From the NCBI RefSeq assembly GCF_013409575.1, contig NZ_JACCCY010000001.1, forward strand, positions 1,050,501-1,114,500: a DNA stretch of 64,000 bases. Reading direction: 5' to 3'. The DNA is from Macellibacteroides fermentans. Its GTDB lineage: Bacteria; Bacteroidota; Bacteroidia; Bacteroidales; Tannerellaceae. Both the position numbers and the translations under genes were made by a program. The notes below the pieces were generated by a model. The model searched no databases. It saw only the letters and a program-made list of their open reading frames with translations, and was not told where the DNA came from. This document shows, in pieces, positions 36,759 to 44,423 of the stretch (position 1 is the stretch's first letter; each line of letters starts with the position of its first letter).

Positions 36759-37706
36759 ATGCACGAATCAGGTCCTTTTACTTTACCGGCTATCCGCGAT
36801 TTTGTTCCGAAAAAATGGAAACCGTGGATAATGATTGCCATCGTTATCGTATTTCAGCTTTCCGGAGGGGTTTACCTGGCTTCGGTAGCCGAGATGGTTG
36901 GTTCGCTGGCCTTGCTGCATGAAGATATCATGATGGCGGGTTATGCCTCCCTTGTGGGAATGTCTCTTACATTTGCACTGCTCATCGTAATCGACCTGTT
37001 GCTTGCCCCATCGCATCTTTTTGAACACATTTTGATGGAATCAATCCTGGGATATGATGCTTTGCACGTAAACTCGCTCAATTGGACAGCCATATTAGGT
37101 ACGGCTACCGGGGCTTTGTTCACCTATCAGCTGTTTGCTTTGCGTAAATGGAGGTACAAGACGATGACGGTTATTGGATTTGCCTGTATTCTGGGGTATC
37201 TGGCGATCAGCTACTTTACCATCGATTATAACTTGCCGAAACAGGCGTTTATCCTGCCTGTTTTCTTACGGTCGTTCGGTTATGTAATTATTGCGATCTG
37301 CTTTCTTACCTCTTTGTCGCGGGTGCCGTTCCAGAATTTCTTTCAGGCTCTTACAATCCAGTCTTTTGTAAGTGCGGCTTTCGGGTCGGCTTTGGGCGAT
37401 TCGATAGTGGGACATGCGTTACAGGTTGTAACCAAAAAGAATGCAATGCTTCTGAGTGCCGGCTTCGACCATGTAAATCCCGCCTCGTATAAATTGCCGG
37501 CAGGAGCGCTTTACGGTGCACTTCAGCAGCATGCGTTGCTGATTTCGATGAAGGAACTGTACGGATGGCTTTTGATGATCGGACTTTTCTGTCTGTTTGT
37601 CTTCATGGTAAAAGAAAGCTCCCTTCGTCCGAAGTATGCCATACATCCCAAATTCAGAACCATTCGTCGCGCAATAAAGCACGAACTAAGAGAAGACGCC
37701 GAATAA
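36759..37706 (+). pseudogene. MFS (EmrB/DHA2-like) transporter with large in-frame internal deletion
   Basis: 315 residues where DHA2-type exporters have about 500-550. The first 70 residues (KKWKPWIMIAIVIVFQLSGG, VYLASVAEMVGSLALLHEDI) are the normal N-terminus with TM1 and part of TM2. The sequence then jumps to the C-terminal half (DLLLAPSHLFEHILMESI, LNWTAILGTATGALFTYQLF, FRSFGYVIIAICFLTS-type helices). The reading frame is intact, so a shortened protein could be made, but with about half the helices it is unlikely to transport. It completes the decayed efflux operon. Confidence 0.8.
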
Positions 37707-37783
37707 ATATCCCCACATCAGGATTGGTAACGGCATACACTCATGCATACATAGTGCCTACACTTTTACGGCGTGAAATATCC

Positions 37784-37831
37784 AAGCTCCGGTTGACTAA
37801 AGATTTACATCTCTTTAATCGGCCGGAGCTT
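37784..37831 (+). terminator. Long hairpin after the efflux remnant
   Basis: AAGCTCCGG (37784-37792) pairs with CCGGAGCTT (37823-37831), with further partial pairing inside (CTAAAGAT with ATCTCTTTAA). A weak T-rich tail follows. It lies between the convergent MFS remnant and the NTF2-like gene. Confidence 0.55.
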
Positions 37832-37881
37832 CCTTTAATATCCTTTGGTTGTGGATTATGAAGTAGTATCAATTGGTAGAA

Positions 37882-38394
37882 TTATTCTGTTTCACGATGT
37901 ACAAAATTGGAAGTTCGTTTTTTTATAAGCCATTTCCCGTTCTGCTTCACGAATTCATCTTTGTAAATGGTATACATGGTAATTTTTACAGGATTTTCGT
38001 TCTGATTACCGATCAATATAACACGGCAATATGAAGTTGCTTTGGCAGTAGTTGCCGTAAGTTCATCAATTGTTTGTTGTCCGTTTTGATGATAGACTGT
38101 TTTAAAGTTGGATAAGAACCCGGAAAATGCATCGAACAGCTGTTTTCGCCCTTTTAAATAGGATGATAATGCTCCGTCGGTATACGATTGAACCACCCCG
38201 TCTTCGGTAAAGAGCTGAACCTGTTTCTCGATCTCTTTAGTATCGGCAAGGTTAGAGAATACATCTACTACCTCTTTGATAGCCATTTTATCTTCAATTG
38301 TTTGAAGACTGCTAACCTCCGTGTAGTCGCTTAAAACCTGGGAACAGCTAAATGTTGTAGCAATGAATGCTACGAATAACATGATTTTCTTCAT
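37882..38394 (-). CDS. NTF2/SnoaL-like lipoprotein
   Basis: 170 residues, lipobox Cys17 (ATTFSCSQ). The body is an NTF2-like cone: DKMAIKEVVDVFSNLAD, FTEDGVVQSYTDGA, and the final strands VKITMYTIYKDEFVKQNGKWLIKKRTS. SnoaL-like domains bind small hydrophobic ligands or act as isomerases or hydratases; a function cannot be fixed. Before the IS982 insertion it would have lain about 35 bp after the second aldo/keto reductase gene, on the same strand, so the two probably formed one operon that is now split. Confidence 0.82.
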   Translation of the reverse strand: MKKIMLFVAFIATTFSCSQVLSDYTEVSSLQTIEDKMAIKEVVDVFSNLADTKEIEKQVQLFTEDGVVQSYTDGALSSYLKGRKQLFDAFSGFLSNFKTVYHQNGQQTIDELTATTAKATSYCRVILIGNQNENPVKITMYTIYKDEFVKQNGKWLIKKRTSNFVHRETE

Positions 38395-38424
38395 CTGATT
38401 ATTTTAATAAAGTTATAGAATATA

Positions 38425-39445
38425 ACCCGTTGGCGGAATTAAATTAGTGCATATTTAATTTGTCCAATGGGTTTGTTATTAATCTTGTTTATATATTGAA
38501 GGATTGTAAGTGCACTAATTTTCCCCGTAATTCTGGTAAACAATCCTTCTGTTTGTTTTGCGTAATTTCTGATTATCATAAATTGATCGCATAATTGTGC
38601 AAAAAGCGTTTCAACCCTTTTCCTTGCTTTAGCAAATGGACTAAATACAGGTTTCCAATCTTTTTGATTCGACCGATATGGAACTTCCAACTTGATATTA
38701 GCTTTTTCAAATAAATCAAGTTGTATGGCTGCTCCAATATATCCACGATCACCGATGATGGTGCAATTCTGAAAGTTACACTTTACGTCTTTCAAATAAT
38801 GAATGTCGTGAACACTCGCCTTTGTCAGGTCAAAAGAGTGTATGACACCGCTCAACCCACAGAGAGAATGTAATTTATATCCGTAATAATGTTTACCCTG
38901 TGAAGCACAATAGCCATAATTGGGAGCTTTATCATAATTATTCTTTCCCATTTTACAACGTTTTGACCTTATGGGACGACAGACTTCAATTGGCATAGAA
39001 TCAATACAGAAAATAGCTTCTCCACCATCAACTTTTGATGCAATTCTTTCACGCACCTGATTACATAAGCCGATAGTGAGCTTCCTGCGATCATTATATT
39101 GACGACGGGATATGAGAGAAGAAAAATCATCTTTGTATTCATTTAATTTAGAAAACAAAAAGCTTTCACTATCTATACCTATTGATTCGGCAGCAAGGCT
39201 TAAACTGATCACTTCTAAGTCAGAGAACTTCGGGACGACTCCTCTGCGAGGTATATTCCCTTTTTCGTTTACTAAATCAGCAGAAAACATCTTGCATATA
39301 TCAAGAAATTTAGCGAATATTGCATATAAGTTGTGCATAATTGAGCTGTATATTAATAGTTTGATCACCATTAAAATACTAATAATCAATGATATGCACA
39401 ACTTATTTCCTGACATTTTTTAGTGAATTAATTCCGCCAACGGGT
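38425..39445 (-). mobile_element. Complete IS982-family insertion sequence (1,021 bp)
   Basis: It is bounded by 18-bp perfect inverted repeats (38425-38442 and 39428-39445; ACCCGTTGGCGGAATTAA) and flanked by the 7-bp duplication GAATATA (38418-38424 and 39446-39452). One intact transposase gene fills it. The sharp ends suggest a recent insertion between the second aldo/keto reductase and the NTF2-like gene. Confidence 0.95.
38439..39416 (-). CDS. IS982-family transposase
   Basis: 325 residues from the first ATG (299 from MHNLYAIFAKF, which fits the family better). The DDE core is visible as IFCIDSMPIEVC, CTIIGDRGYIGAA and RKRVETLFAQLCD, with NYGYCASQGKHYYGYKLHSL between the first two acids. 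No stop or frameshift interrupts it, so the element is probably active. The stop overlaps the left inverted repeat. Confidence 0.95.
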   Translation of the reverse strand: MSGNKLCISLIISILMVIKLLIYSSIMHNLYAIFAKFLDICKMFSADLVNEKGNIPRRGVVPKFSDLEVISLSLAAESIGIDSESFLFSKLNEYKDDFSSLISRRQYNDRRKLTIGLCNQVRERIASKVDGGEAIFCIDSMPIEVCRPIRSKRCKMGKNNYDKAPNYGYCASQGKHYYGYKLHSLCGLSGVIHSFDLTKASVHDIHYLKDVKCNFQNCTIIGDRGYIGAAIQLDLFEKANIKLEVPYRSNQKDWKPVFSPFAKARKRVETLFAQLCDQFMIIRNYAKQTEGLFTRITGKISALTILQYINKINNKPIGQIKYALI

Positions 39446-39456
39446 GAATATACTGT

Positions 39457-40695
39457 TTATTTAATTTTATCGGGTAACGGCGTTTTGCCATTTGTTCCTT
39501 TTGATGATGTACCAAGGCTCGTTCCAATATCGTGTGATGCTTTCAATCCTTCGGGAGCTCTGTTTCCAAATACCTCCATAGCAGCGAACCCGGATTCTAA
39601 TTCATCTATATCGCTAGTTTGTAAAATTACCTTATGTGCATCTGTATTTTCTCTCATATGCGTTATTGATCTTGTTCCGGGAATGGGTACTATAAACGGT
39701 TTTTTAGCCATCAGCCAGGCCAATGCAATCTGACCGGAAGTAGCTTCGTATTTCTGTGCCATATTCTCCAACAACGTTACTATCGGACGGTTCTTCACCA
39801 AGGCTTCAGTCGTAAACCGGGGGAAATTTAAGTTTTTACGGATATCACCTTCTGCGAATGGAAAATCCGAGGTAACCTTTCCTGTTAAATATCCCATTCC
39901 AAGTGGAGACCAGGGAACAAAGCCAATGCCCAGTTCTTCACAAACAGGAATTACTTCGGCTTCCGGATCGCGGGTCCAGAAGGAAAATTCATTTTGGATA
40001 GCTGTTACTTTGTGTTCTTTATGAGCCCTTCTTATGGTTGCGGCTCCGGCTTCTGATAACCCGTAATACCTCACTTTGCCCTCCTTAATGAGTTCGCCCA
40101 TAGTACCGGCTACATCTTCAATCGGAACCGTGGGATCAACACGATGCTGATATAACAAATCGATCCTATCGGTTTTTAATCGCTTCAACATCCTATCCAC
40201 TGCAAGCTTGATATGTTGCGGACGGCTGTTAAGACCGCCTTTTAGCTGTCCGGTTTCAAAATCAATATCAAAGCCGAACTTACTCGCTAGTACAACCTCA
40301 TCCCGAAATGGCTGAAGAGCCTCACCTACTATCTGTTCGCTAATATGTGGCCCATAAATTTCTGCTGTGTCAAAAAAACGGATACCATATTCGTATGCAT
40401 TTCGAATGAGCTTAACTGAGTCTTCTTTACCAGGAGAATTACCGTATGCCCAAGCAATATTCATACAACCAAGTCCAAGCTCTGATACTTCAAGCTCTCC
40501 AAGTTTGCGCGTTCTGAGATCTGTTTTGTTTTTCAAGTTATTATTTATTTGAATGTTATCATTTTCAACTGTATTACTTAATCTATCTGTCTGACCGAAG
40601 GAAAACAACGGAGCACCTAAAACCAAACCTGTACCAACAAGTCCGGATTTTGCTAAAAAATCTCTTCTGTTTAATTTACTGATGTTTGATTTCAT
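39457..40695 (-). CDS. Aldo/keto reductase with Tat-type signal
   Basis: 412 residues, longer than the first reductase because of an N-terminal linker (NTVENDNIQINNNLKNKTD) and a C-terminal tail rich in S, T and G (GTSLGTSSKGTNGKT). NRRDFLAKSGLVGTGLVLG is a twin-arginine signal. The AKR tetrad is in FFDTAEIYGPH (D, Y), LASKFGF (K) and LYQHRVDP (H), and the cofactor loop is VPIPGTRS. It diverges from the AraC gene at 40880, which may control it. Its stop lies 4 bp from the duplicated target of the IS982 element, which separates it from the NTF2-like gene. Confidence 0.93.
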   Translation of the reverse strand: MKSNISKLNRRDFLAKSGLVGTGLVLGAPLFSFGQTDRLSNTVENDNIQINNNLKNKTDLRTRKLGELEVSELGLGCMNIAWAYGNSPGKEDSVKLIRNAYEYGIRFFDTAEIYGPHISEQIVGEALQPFRDEVVLASKFGFDIDFETGQLKGGLNSRPQHIKLAVDRMLKRLKTDRIDLLYQHRVDPTVPIEDVAGTMGELIKEGKVRYYGLSEAGAATIRRAHKEHKVTAIQNEFSFWTRDPEAEVIPVCEELGIGFVPWSPLGMGYLTGKVTSDFPFAEGDIRKNLNFPRFTTEALVKNRPIVTLLENMAQKYEATSGQIALAWLMAKKPFIVPIPGTRSITHMRENTDAHKVILQTSDIDELESGFAAMEVFGNRAPEGLKASHDIGTSLGTSSKGTNGKTPLPDKIK

Positions 40696-40736
40696 ACGTG
40701 TAATTTATTAAAGTTATTATCATGAACCTACTGATA

Positions 40737-40744
40737 CAAAAGTA
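40737..40744 (-). promoter_or_regulatory. -7 element ahead of the second aldo/keto reductase gene
   Basis: CAAAAGTA on the plus strand reads TACTTTTG on the minus strand, 41 bp before the start at 40695. The -33 box is unclear. It lies in the divergent gap shared with the AraC gene. Confidence 0.45.
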
Positions 40745-40879
40745 CTTGCTAATTACCAGAATAGTATAACACATATTACGTCAACATTTTCACAAAATTC
40801 TGATTTCCGATTAAAATTAGTAAGTAACTACAATAATTATATAAATCAAAATAGTATTTTTACAATTATTACTGAAATA

Positions 40880-41722
40880 ATGAATTTCTATCACTCCATG
40901 AAAAAACAAGAGAACGAAATTATTGTCGTAAAAAGTTTGGATAACGAAAATATCCCAACTGATTTCCAGAAAAACTATTTCACCCACATTATTTGTCATC
41001 ATGGCACCGGTCAATTCCGATTGAATAACACTGTTTATAAATTCTCACCTAATGATATTGTAATTCTTATTCCATCTTTACAAATTGATGATATCCTTTT
41101 TTCGCCTGATTTCGAAGCTACGTATCTTTTAATATCCTTCGGACTGATGAGCAATAACAATCCCGATATCGGTTGGGGAATAAAAGGATTTATGTTTTCC
41201 AAAGATAATCCTGTAGTCTCGCTTTCAGAAACAGATAAGGAGAGATGTCTGCGTAACTTTTTCTTATTAAAGGAGAAGTACGAAGATACCTATCATCGGT
41301 TCAGAAAAGAAATTGTCAATCTTCAGGTACAAATATTTGTAATGGAAATGTGGCATATTTTTAATGAAAAAATGGAAAAAAGAATATTGAGCAACGAGAA
41401 AGGTTCTATTTTCGAAAAGTTTTTGCAATTAGTTCAGATGCATTGCATGCAACAACGGGAAGTAGAATTTTATAGCAACAAACTTTGTATCACGCCCAAA
41501 TACTTATCCGAGGTTTGTAAGAAAACCAGTGGAAAGACCTCGTCTGAATGGATACAGAATTATACTACACAGAACCTGATTATGCTGCTTCGGAATAGAG
41601 ATCTTAGTTTTACTGAAATTGCTGACACGATGAATTTTTCGAGTCAATCTTTTTTCAGCCGGTATGTTAGTAAAACACTTGGTGTTACCCCCAGTCAGTT
41701 CAGGCTGAGATTAAACGATTGA
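40880..41722 (+). CDS. AraC-family transcriptional regulator
   Basis: 280 residues (codon 7, MKKQENE, is an alternative start). The N-terminal half is a cupin-like sensor (HIICHHGTGQFRLNNTVYKF, SPNDIVILIPSLQIDD). The C-terminal AraC domain runs from about 180 (SNKLCITPKYLSEVCKKTSG, SFTEIADTMNFSSQSFFSRY, SKTLGVTPSQFR). It diverges from the second Tat-type reductase, its most likely target. A DUF3788 gene follows closely. Confidence 0.93.
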   Translation: MNFYHSMKKQENEIIVVKSLDNENIPTDFQKNYFTHIICHHGTGQFRLNNTVYKFSPNDIVILIPSLQIDDILFSPDFEATYLLISFGLMSNNNPDIGWGIKGFMFSKDNPVVSLSETDKERCLRNFFLLKEKYEDTYHRFRKEIVNLQVQIFVMEMWHIFNEKMEKRILSNEKGSIFEKFLQLVQMHCMQQREVEFYSNKLCITPKYLSEVCKKTSGKTSSEWIQNYTTQNLIMLLRNRDLSFTEIADTMNFSSQSFFSRYVSKTLGVTPSQFRLRLND

Positions 41723-41754
41723 ATACTAATAGATTTATAGGATACAGATTGGAA

Positions 41755-42180
41755 ATGGAATCACAAATGGCATTGAGGGATGCGGAGATATTCCCGTCAG
41801 ACAGGGTGTTGAAGGATACACTTGGTGATGTGTACGACGTGCTGGAATCTTTTCTGGCAACGATTACAAACGAAGCCTATCTTTTAAACATTGAATGGAG
41901 ATACTACAACGATGGCAAAGCCTGGCTCTGCAAAGTACAACATAAAAAGAAGACTATTTTGTGGCTTTCGGTGTGGGAAGGCTTCTTCAAGGTGAGTTTC
42001 TTTTTTACCGAAAAGCACCTCGAAGCAATCGCTGCACTTGATATATCGGAAGCCATCAAAACAGAGGTTGCCTCTTCAAAAGCTGTAGGCCGACTTATCC
42101 CCATGATTTTCAATATAAACAACGCAAGTCAACTGGAGGAATTGCTGACTGTTGTCCGCTTTAAGAAGACACTGAAATAG
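41755..42180 (+). CDS. DUF3788-like protein
   Basis: 141 residues from the ATG at 41755; the frame is open to a TTG at 41719 overlapping the AraC stop, which could give translational coupling. The sequence (DVYDVLESFLATITN, LNIEWRYYNDGKAWLCKVQH, KTILWLSVWEGFFKVSFFF) matches the DUF3788 family of small cytoplasmic proteins, whose function is not known. It lies between the AraC regulator and the AlkD-like gene. Confidence 0.75.
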   Translation: MESQMALRDAEIFPSDRVLKDTLGDVYDVLESFLATITNEAYLLNIEWRYYNDGKAWLCKVQHKKKTILWLSVWEGFFKVSFFFTEKHLEAIAALDISEAIKTEVASSKAVGRLIPMIFNINNASQLEELLTVVRFKKTLK

Positions 42181-42210
42181 GCGTTTAATATGTAATAATT
42201 TATACTAAAG

Positions 42211-42927
42211 ATGATGTTTACGACACTCGACAATGTAAGAAAATTACTGAAAGACAATGCTGATCCTAAAATCCTTGCTTCATCCGCCCGCTATCACAAA
42301 GAAGGCGAAGCTCCCAAAGTATATGGTGTAGGAATGGCAAATGTTGGTAAAATAGCCAAAGAGGCTTTTAAACAGATAAAACATTTACCTAAGCAGGAAA
42401 TATTTGAATTATGCGAAGGACTTTGGCAGACAGGCTATTTGGAAGAATCGGTTGTTGCTTGTGTCTGGGCCGAATCTTTACATAAACAGTACGAGCCTGC
42501 CGACTTTAAGATATTTGAGCATTGGGTACACGATTGTGTGACCAATTGGGCCGATTGCGACACACTATGTAATCACACTGTGGGCAGTTTCGTTACAATG
42601 TATCCCGAATATGTGGCTGAACTAAAAAAATGGGCTAAATCGACCCGGCGGTTTGTAAAACGTGCCGGAGCAGTAACGTTGATTATCCCAGCCAGAAAAG
42701 GCTTGTTTTTAGAGGATGTATTTGAAATTGCCGATATCCTGCTGTTAGATAAAGACGATTTAGTACAGAAAGGCTACGGATGGATGTTAAAAGCTGCCAG
42801 TGAAGCTCATCAAAAAGAGGTGTTTGATTACGTAATGGCAAATAAGTCTGTTATGCCTCGCACTGCCCTGCGTTACGCTATCGAAAAAATGCCTGTCGAT
42901 TTAAAAGCAGAAGCAATGAAGAAGTAA
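42211..42927 (+). CDS. AlkD-like DNA alkylation repair protein
   Basis: 238 residues (the second codon, also ATG, is an alternative start). It is an all-helical HEAT-like repeat protein of the AlkD family: YHKEGEAPKVYGVGMANVGK, LWQTGYLEESVVACVWAESL, WVHDCVTNWADCDTLCNHTV, STRRFVKRAGAVTLIIPARK. AlkD glycosylases remove bulky or cationic alkyl adducts without base flipping. The W and D residues in NWADCDTLC are at the place of the known catalytic aspartate. It follows DUF3788 by 30 bp. Confidence 0.9.
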   Translation: MMFTTLDNVRKLLKDNADPKILASSARYHKEGEAPKVYGVGMANVGKIAKEAFKQIKHLPKQEIFELCEGLWQTGYLEESVVACVWAESLHKQYEPADFKIFEHWVHDCVTNWADCDTLCNHTVGSFVTMYPEYVAELKKWAKSTRRFVKRAGAVTLIIPARKGLFLEDVFEIADILLLDKDDLVQKGYGWMLKAASEAHQKEVFDYVMANKSVMPRTALRYAIEKMPVDLKAEAMKK

Positions 42928-42972
42928 AATTATGAATTATAACATATCCATCATAAGTGAAAATTACTAATC

Positions 42973-43014
42973 TTGAGGAAAAAGACAAGTCGTACATTAT
43001 TGTTTTTTTCTCAA
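42973..43014. terminator. Terminator between convergent AlkD-like and Fic genes
   Basis: TTGAGGAAAAAGACAA (42973-42988) and TTGTTTTTTTCTCAA (43000-43014) form an imperfect stem with A/T-rich arms, so it could act on both strands. Confidence 0.5.
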
Positions 43015-43084
43015 CAAGATTTAGCGGATTATACAGGATTAAGTTAATGAATTATCAAAAGTTTTGTCAAAAAAATTCGAAAGG

Positions 43085-44173
43085 CTATATACTTAATACA
43101 TAATTTGTACTACGACCTCCATCTTCAGCTTTGCATAGAATATCTTTTACCATCAAATCCTTGATGTCATTAAGTGCTGTATCTGCGGAGCATTTGGTTA
43201 TTTTAGCCCACTTTCCTGAGGTTAATTTGCCATCAAATCCATCAAGCAATTTATTGAGCATCGTTCGCTGACGCTCGTTAAGTGATGTTTGAGCGTGTGT
43301 ATCCCAAAACCGAGCTTTAGTCAATATAGACCCCAATAGTATTTCAGTTGATGATAAAGCTCCGTTAAGGCACTTTATAAACCATAGTAGCCAGTCGGTT
43401 ATTTCTCCATTACCGTGTTGTGTACGTTCTAAAATATCATAGTATGTCTTTCTTTCATTTAGAATCTGATTTGACATACTGTAAAAACGCTGAGAAGATC
43501 CATCACTGCGAGCAAGCAGCATATCTGTTATTGCACGGGCAATACGCCCATTCCCATCATCAAAAGGGTGTATTGTGATAAACCACAAGTGGGCTATTGC
43601 TGCTTTTATGACACTATCCAATGATGACTCATGGTTAAACCACGAAAGGAATTTCTCCATTTCATCGCTCACTATTTCTGGCTTCGGGGCTTCATAATGG
43701 ACTCTCTCTTTCCCCATTGCTCCGGACACAACCTGCATTTCGCCTGTACGATATTTCCCTACCTCAATACGATACATTCCACTCCAACCAGTTGGAAATA
43801 GTGCAGCGTGCCAACCAAACAATCTTTCATGAGAGAGTGGCTCATTATATCGTTGGGTTGCATCAAGCATCATCTCCACAACGCCATCAACATCTCTTGT
43901 CGAATTTACCATTCCCGAAACATTTAATCCTAATCTACGAGCTATTGACGAACGCACCTGTTCTTTATTTAGGATCTCACCCTCTATCTCGGTAGATTTC
44001 AATACGTCAAGAGTAAGCGTTGTGAGCAGAGCCTCCGCTCGAAGCGAGAAACCTAACCCTTGCATCTGACCGAGTAATCTCCCTTGCATATAGCGAACTT
44101 GTGCTAATGCTGAAACCAATCCTTCGGACGAGTATCTGAAATCGTTCCAGTTATTTAATTGATGGATGTACAT
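43085..44173 (-). CDS. Fic-family protein with N-terminal DUF4172
   Basis: 362 residues. DUF4172-like N-terminus (about 1-85) includes the inhibitory motif S60-T-E-I-E64-G65 (type S/TxxxE(G/N)). The Fic core is intact: H202-PFDDGNG-R210 is the HxFx(D/E)GNGR motif that transfers AMP or another nucleotide to protein hydroxyls. The last 65 residues resemble a winged helix (LNERQRTMLNKLLDGFDGKL, SGKWAKITKCSADTALNDIK). The in-cis inhibitory helix makes this a class-II Fic, normally kept quiet. A palindromic operator overlaps its promoter, so the winged helix may repress its own gene. Confidence 0.92.
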   Translation of the reverse strand: MYIHQLNNWNDFRYSSEGLVSALAQVRYMQGRLLGQMQGLGFSLRAEALLTTLTLDVLKSTEIEGEILNKEQVRSSIARRLGLNVSGMVNSTRDVDGVVEMMLDATQRYNEPLSHERLFGWHAALFPTGWSGMYRIEVGKYRTGEMQVVSGAMGKERVHYEAPKPEIVSDEMEKFLSWFNHESSLDSVIKAAIAHLWFITIHPFDDGNGRIARAITDMLLARSDGSSQRFYSMSNQILNERKTYYDILERTQHGNGEITDWLLWFIKCLNGALSSTEILLGSILTKARFWDTHAQTSLNERQRTMLNKLLDGFDGKLTSGKWAKITKCSADTALNDIKDLMVKDILCKAEDGGRSTNYVLSI

Positions 44174-44190
44174 CGTTAATGAGTTTTACA

Positions 44191-44221
44191 CAAAACTAGG
44201 TATAATTCGGTAAATAGCAAA
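44191..44221 (-). promoter_or_regulatory. Promoter of the Fic gene
   Basis: On the minus strand, TTTG (plus 44218-44221), 19 bp, then TAGTTTTG (plus 44191-44198), a near-ideal Bacteroidota promoter 18 bp ahead of the start at 44173. Confidence 0.65.
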
Positions 44222-44244
44222 TTATTTGCCGAATATAATTCGGT
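44201..44244. promoter_or_regulatory. Candidate operator of the Fic gene
   Basis: ATTCGGTAAATA (44205-44216) and TATTTGCCGAAT (44224-44235) are complementary over 11 of 12 positions and enclose the -33 box. A third half-site is present as a direct copy of TATAATTCGGT (44201-44211 and 44234-44244). The overlap with the promoter fits repression. Confidence 0.6.
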
Positions 44245-44373
44245 GTTTAAGGATTTCTTTCCCCGAAATACATTTTAGTTCGACTTCCGGAGAGTAGATA
44301 GCTTATCTGATTCCTCAAACTAGTATAAGATACTATATTTATATGAAGAGATATTTATTATTCTTTGATTGTT

Positions 44374-44403
44374 CATGATTCCCCTTTTATTGGTCTATAT
44401 TTG
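44374..44403 (+). promoter_or_regulatory. Promoter of the GH31 gene
   Basis: TTTG (44374-44377), 18 bp, TATATTTG (44396-44403), 20 bp ahead of the ATG at 44424. Confidence 0.65.
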
Positions 44404-44423
44404 TCGCACAAAACAAATCTTTT

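Noticed and set aside
44191-44244. CRISPR-like repeat in the Fic/GH31 gap
   Set aside because: Only short half-sites in promoter positions and no regular spacers; no CRISPR array was seen anywhere in the window.
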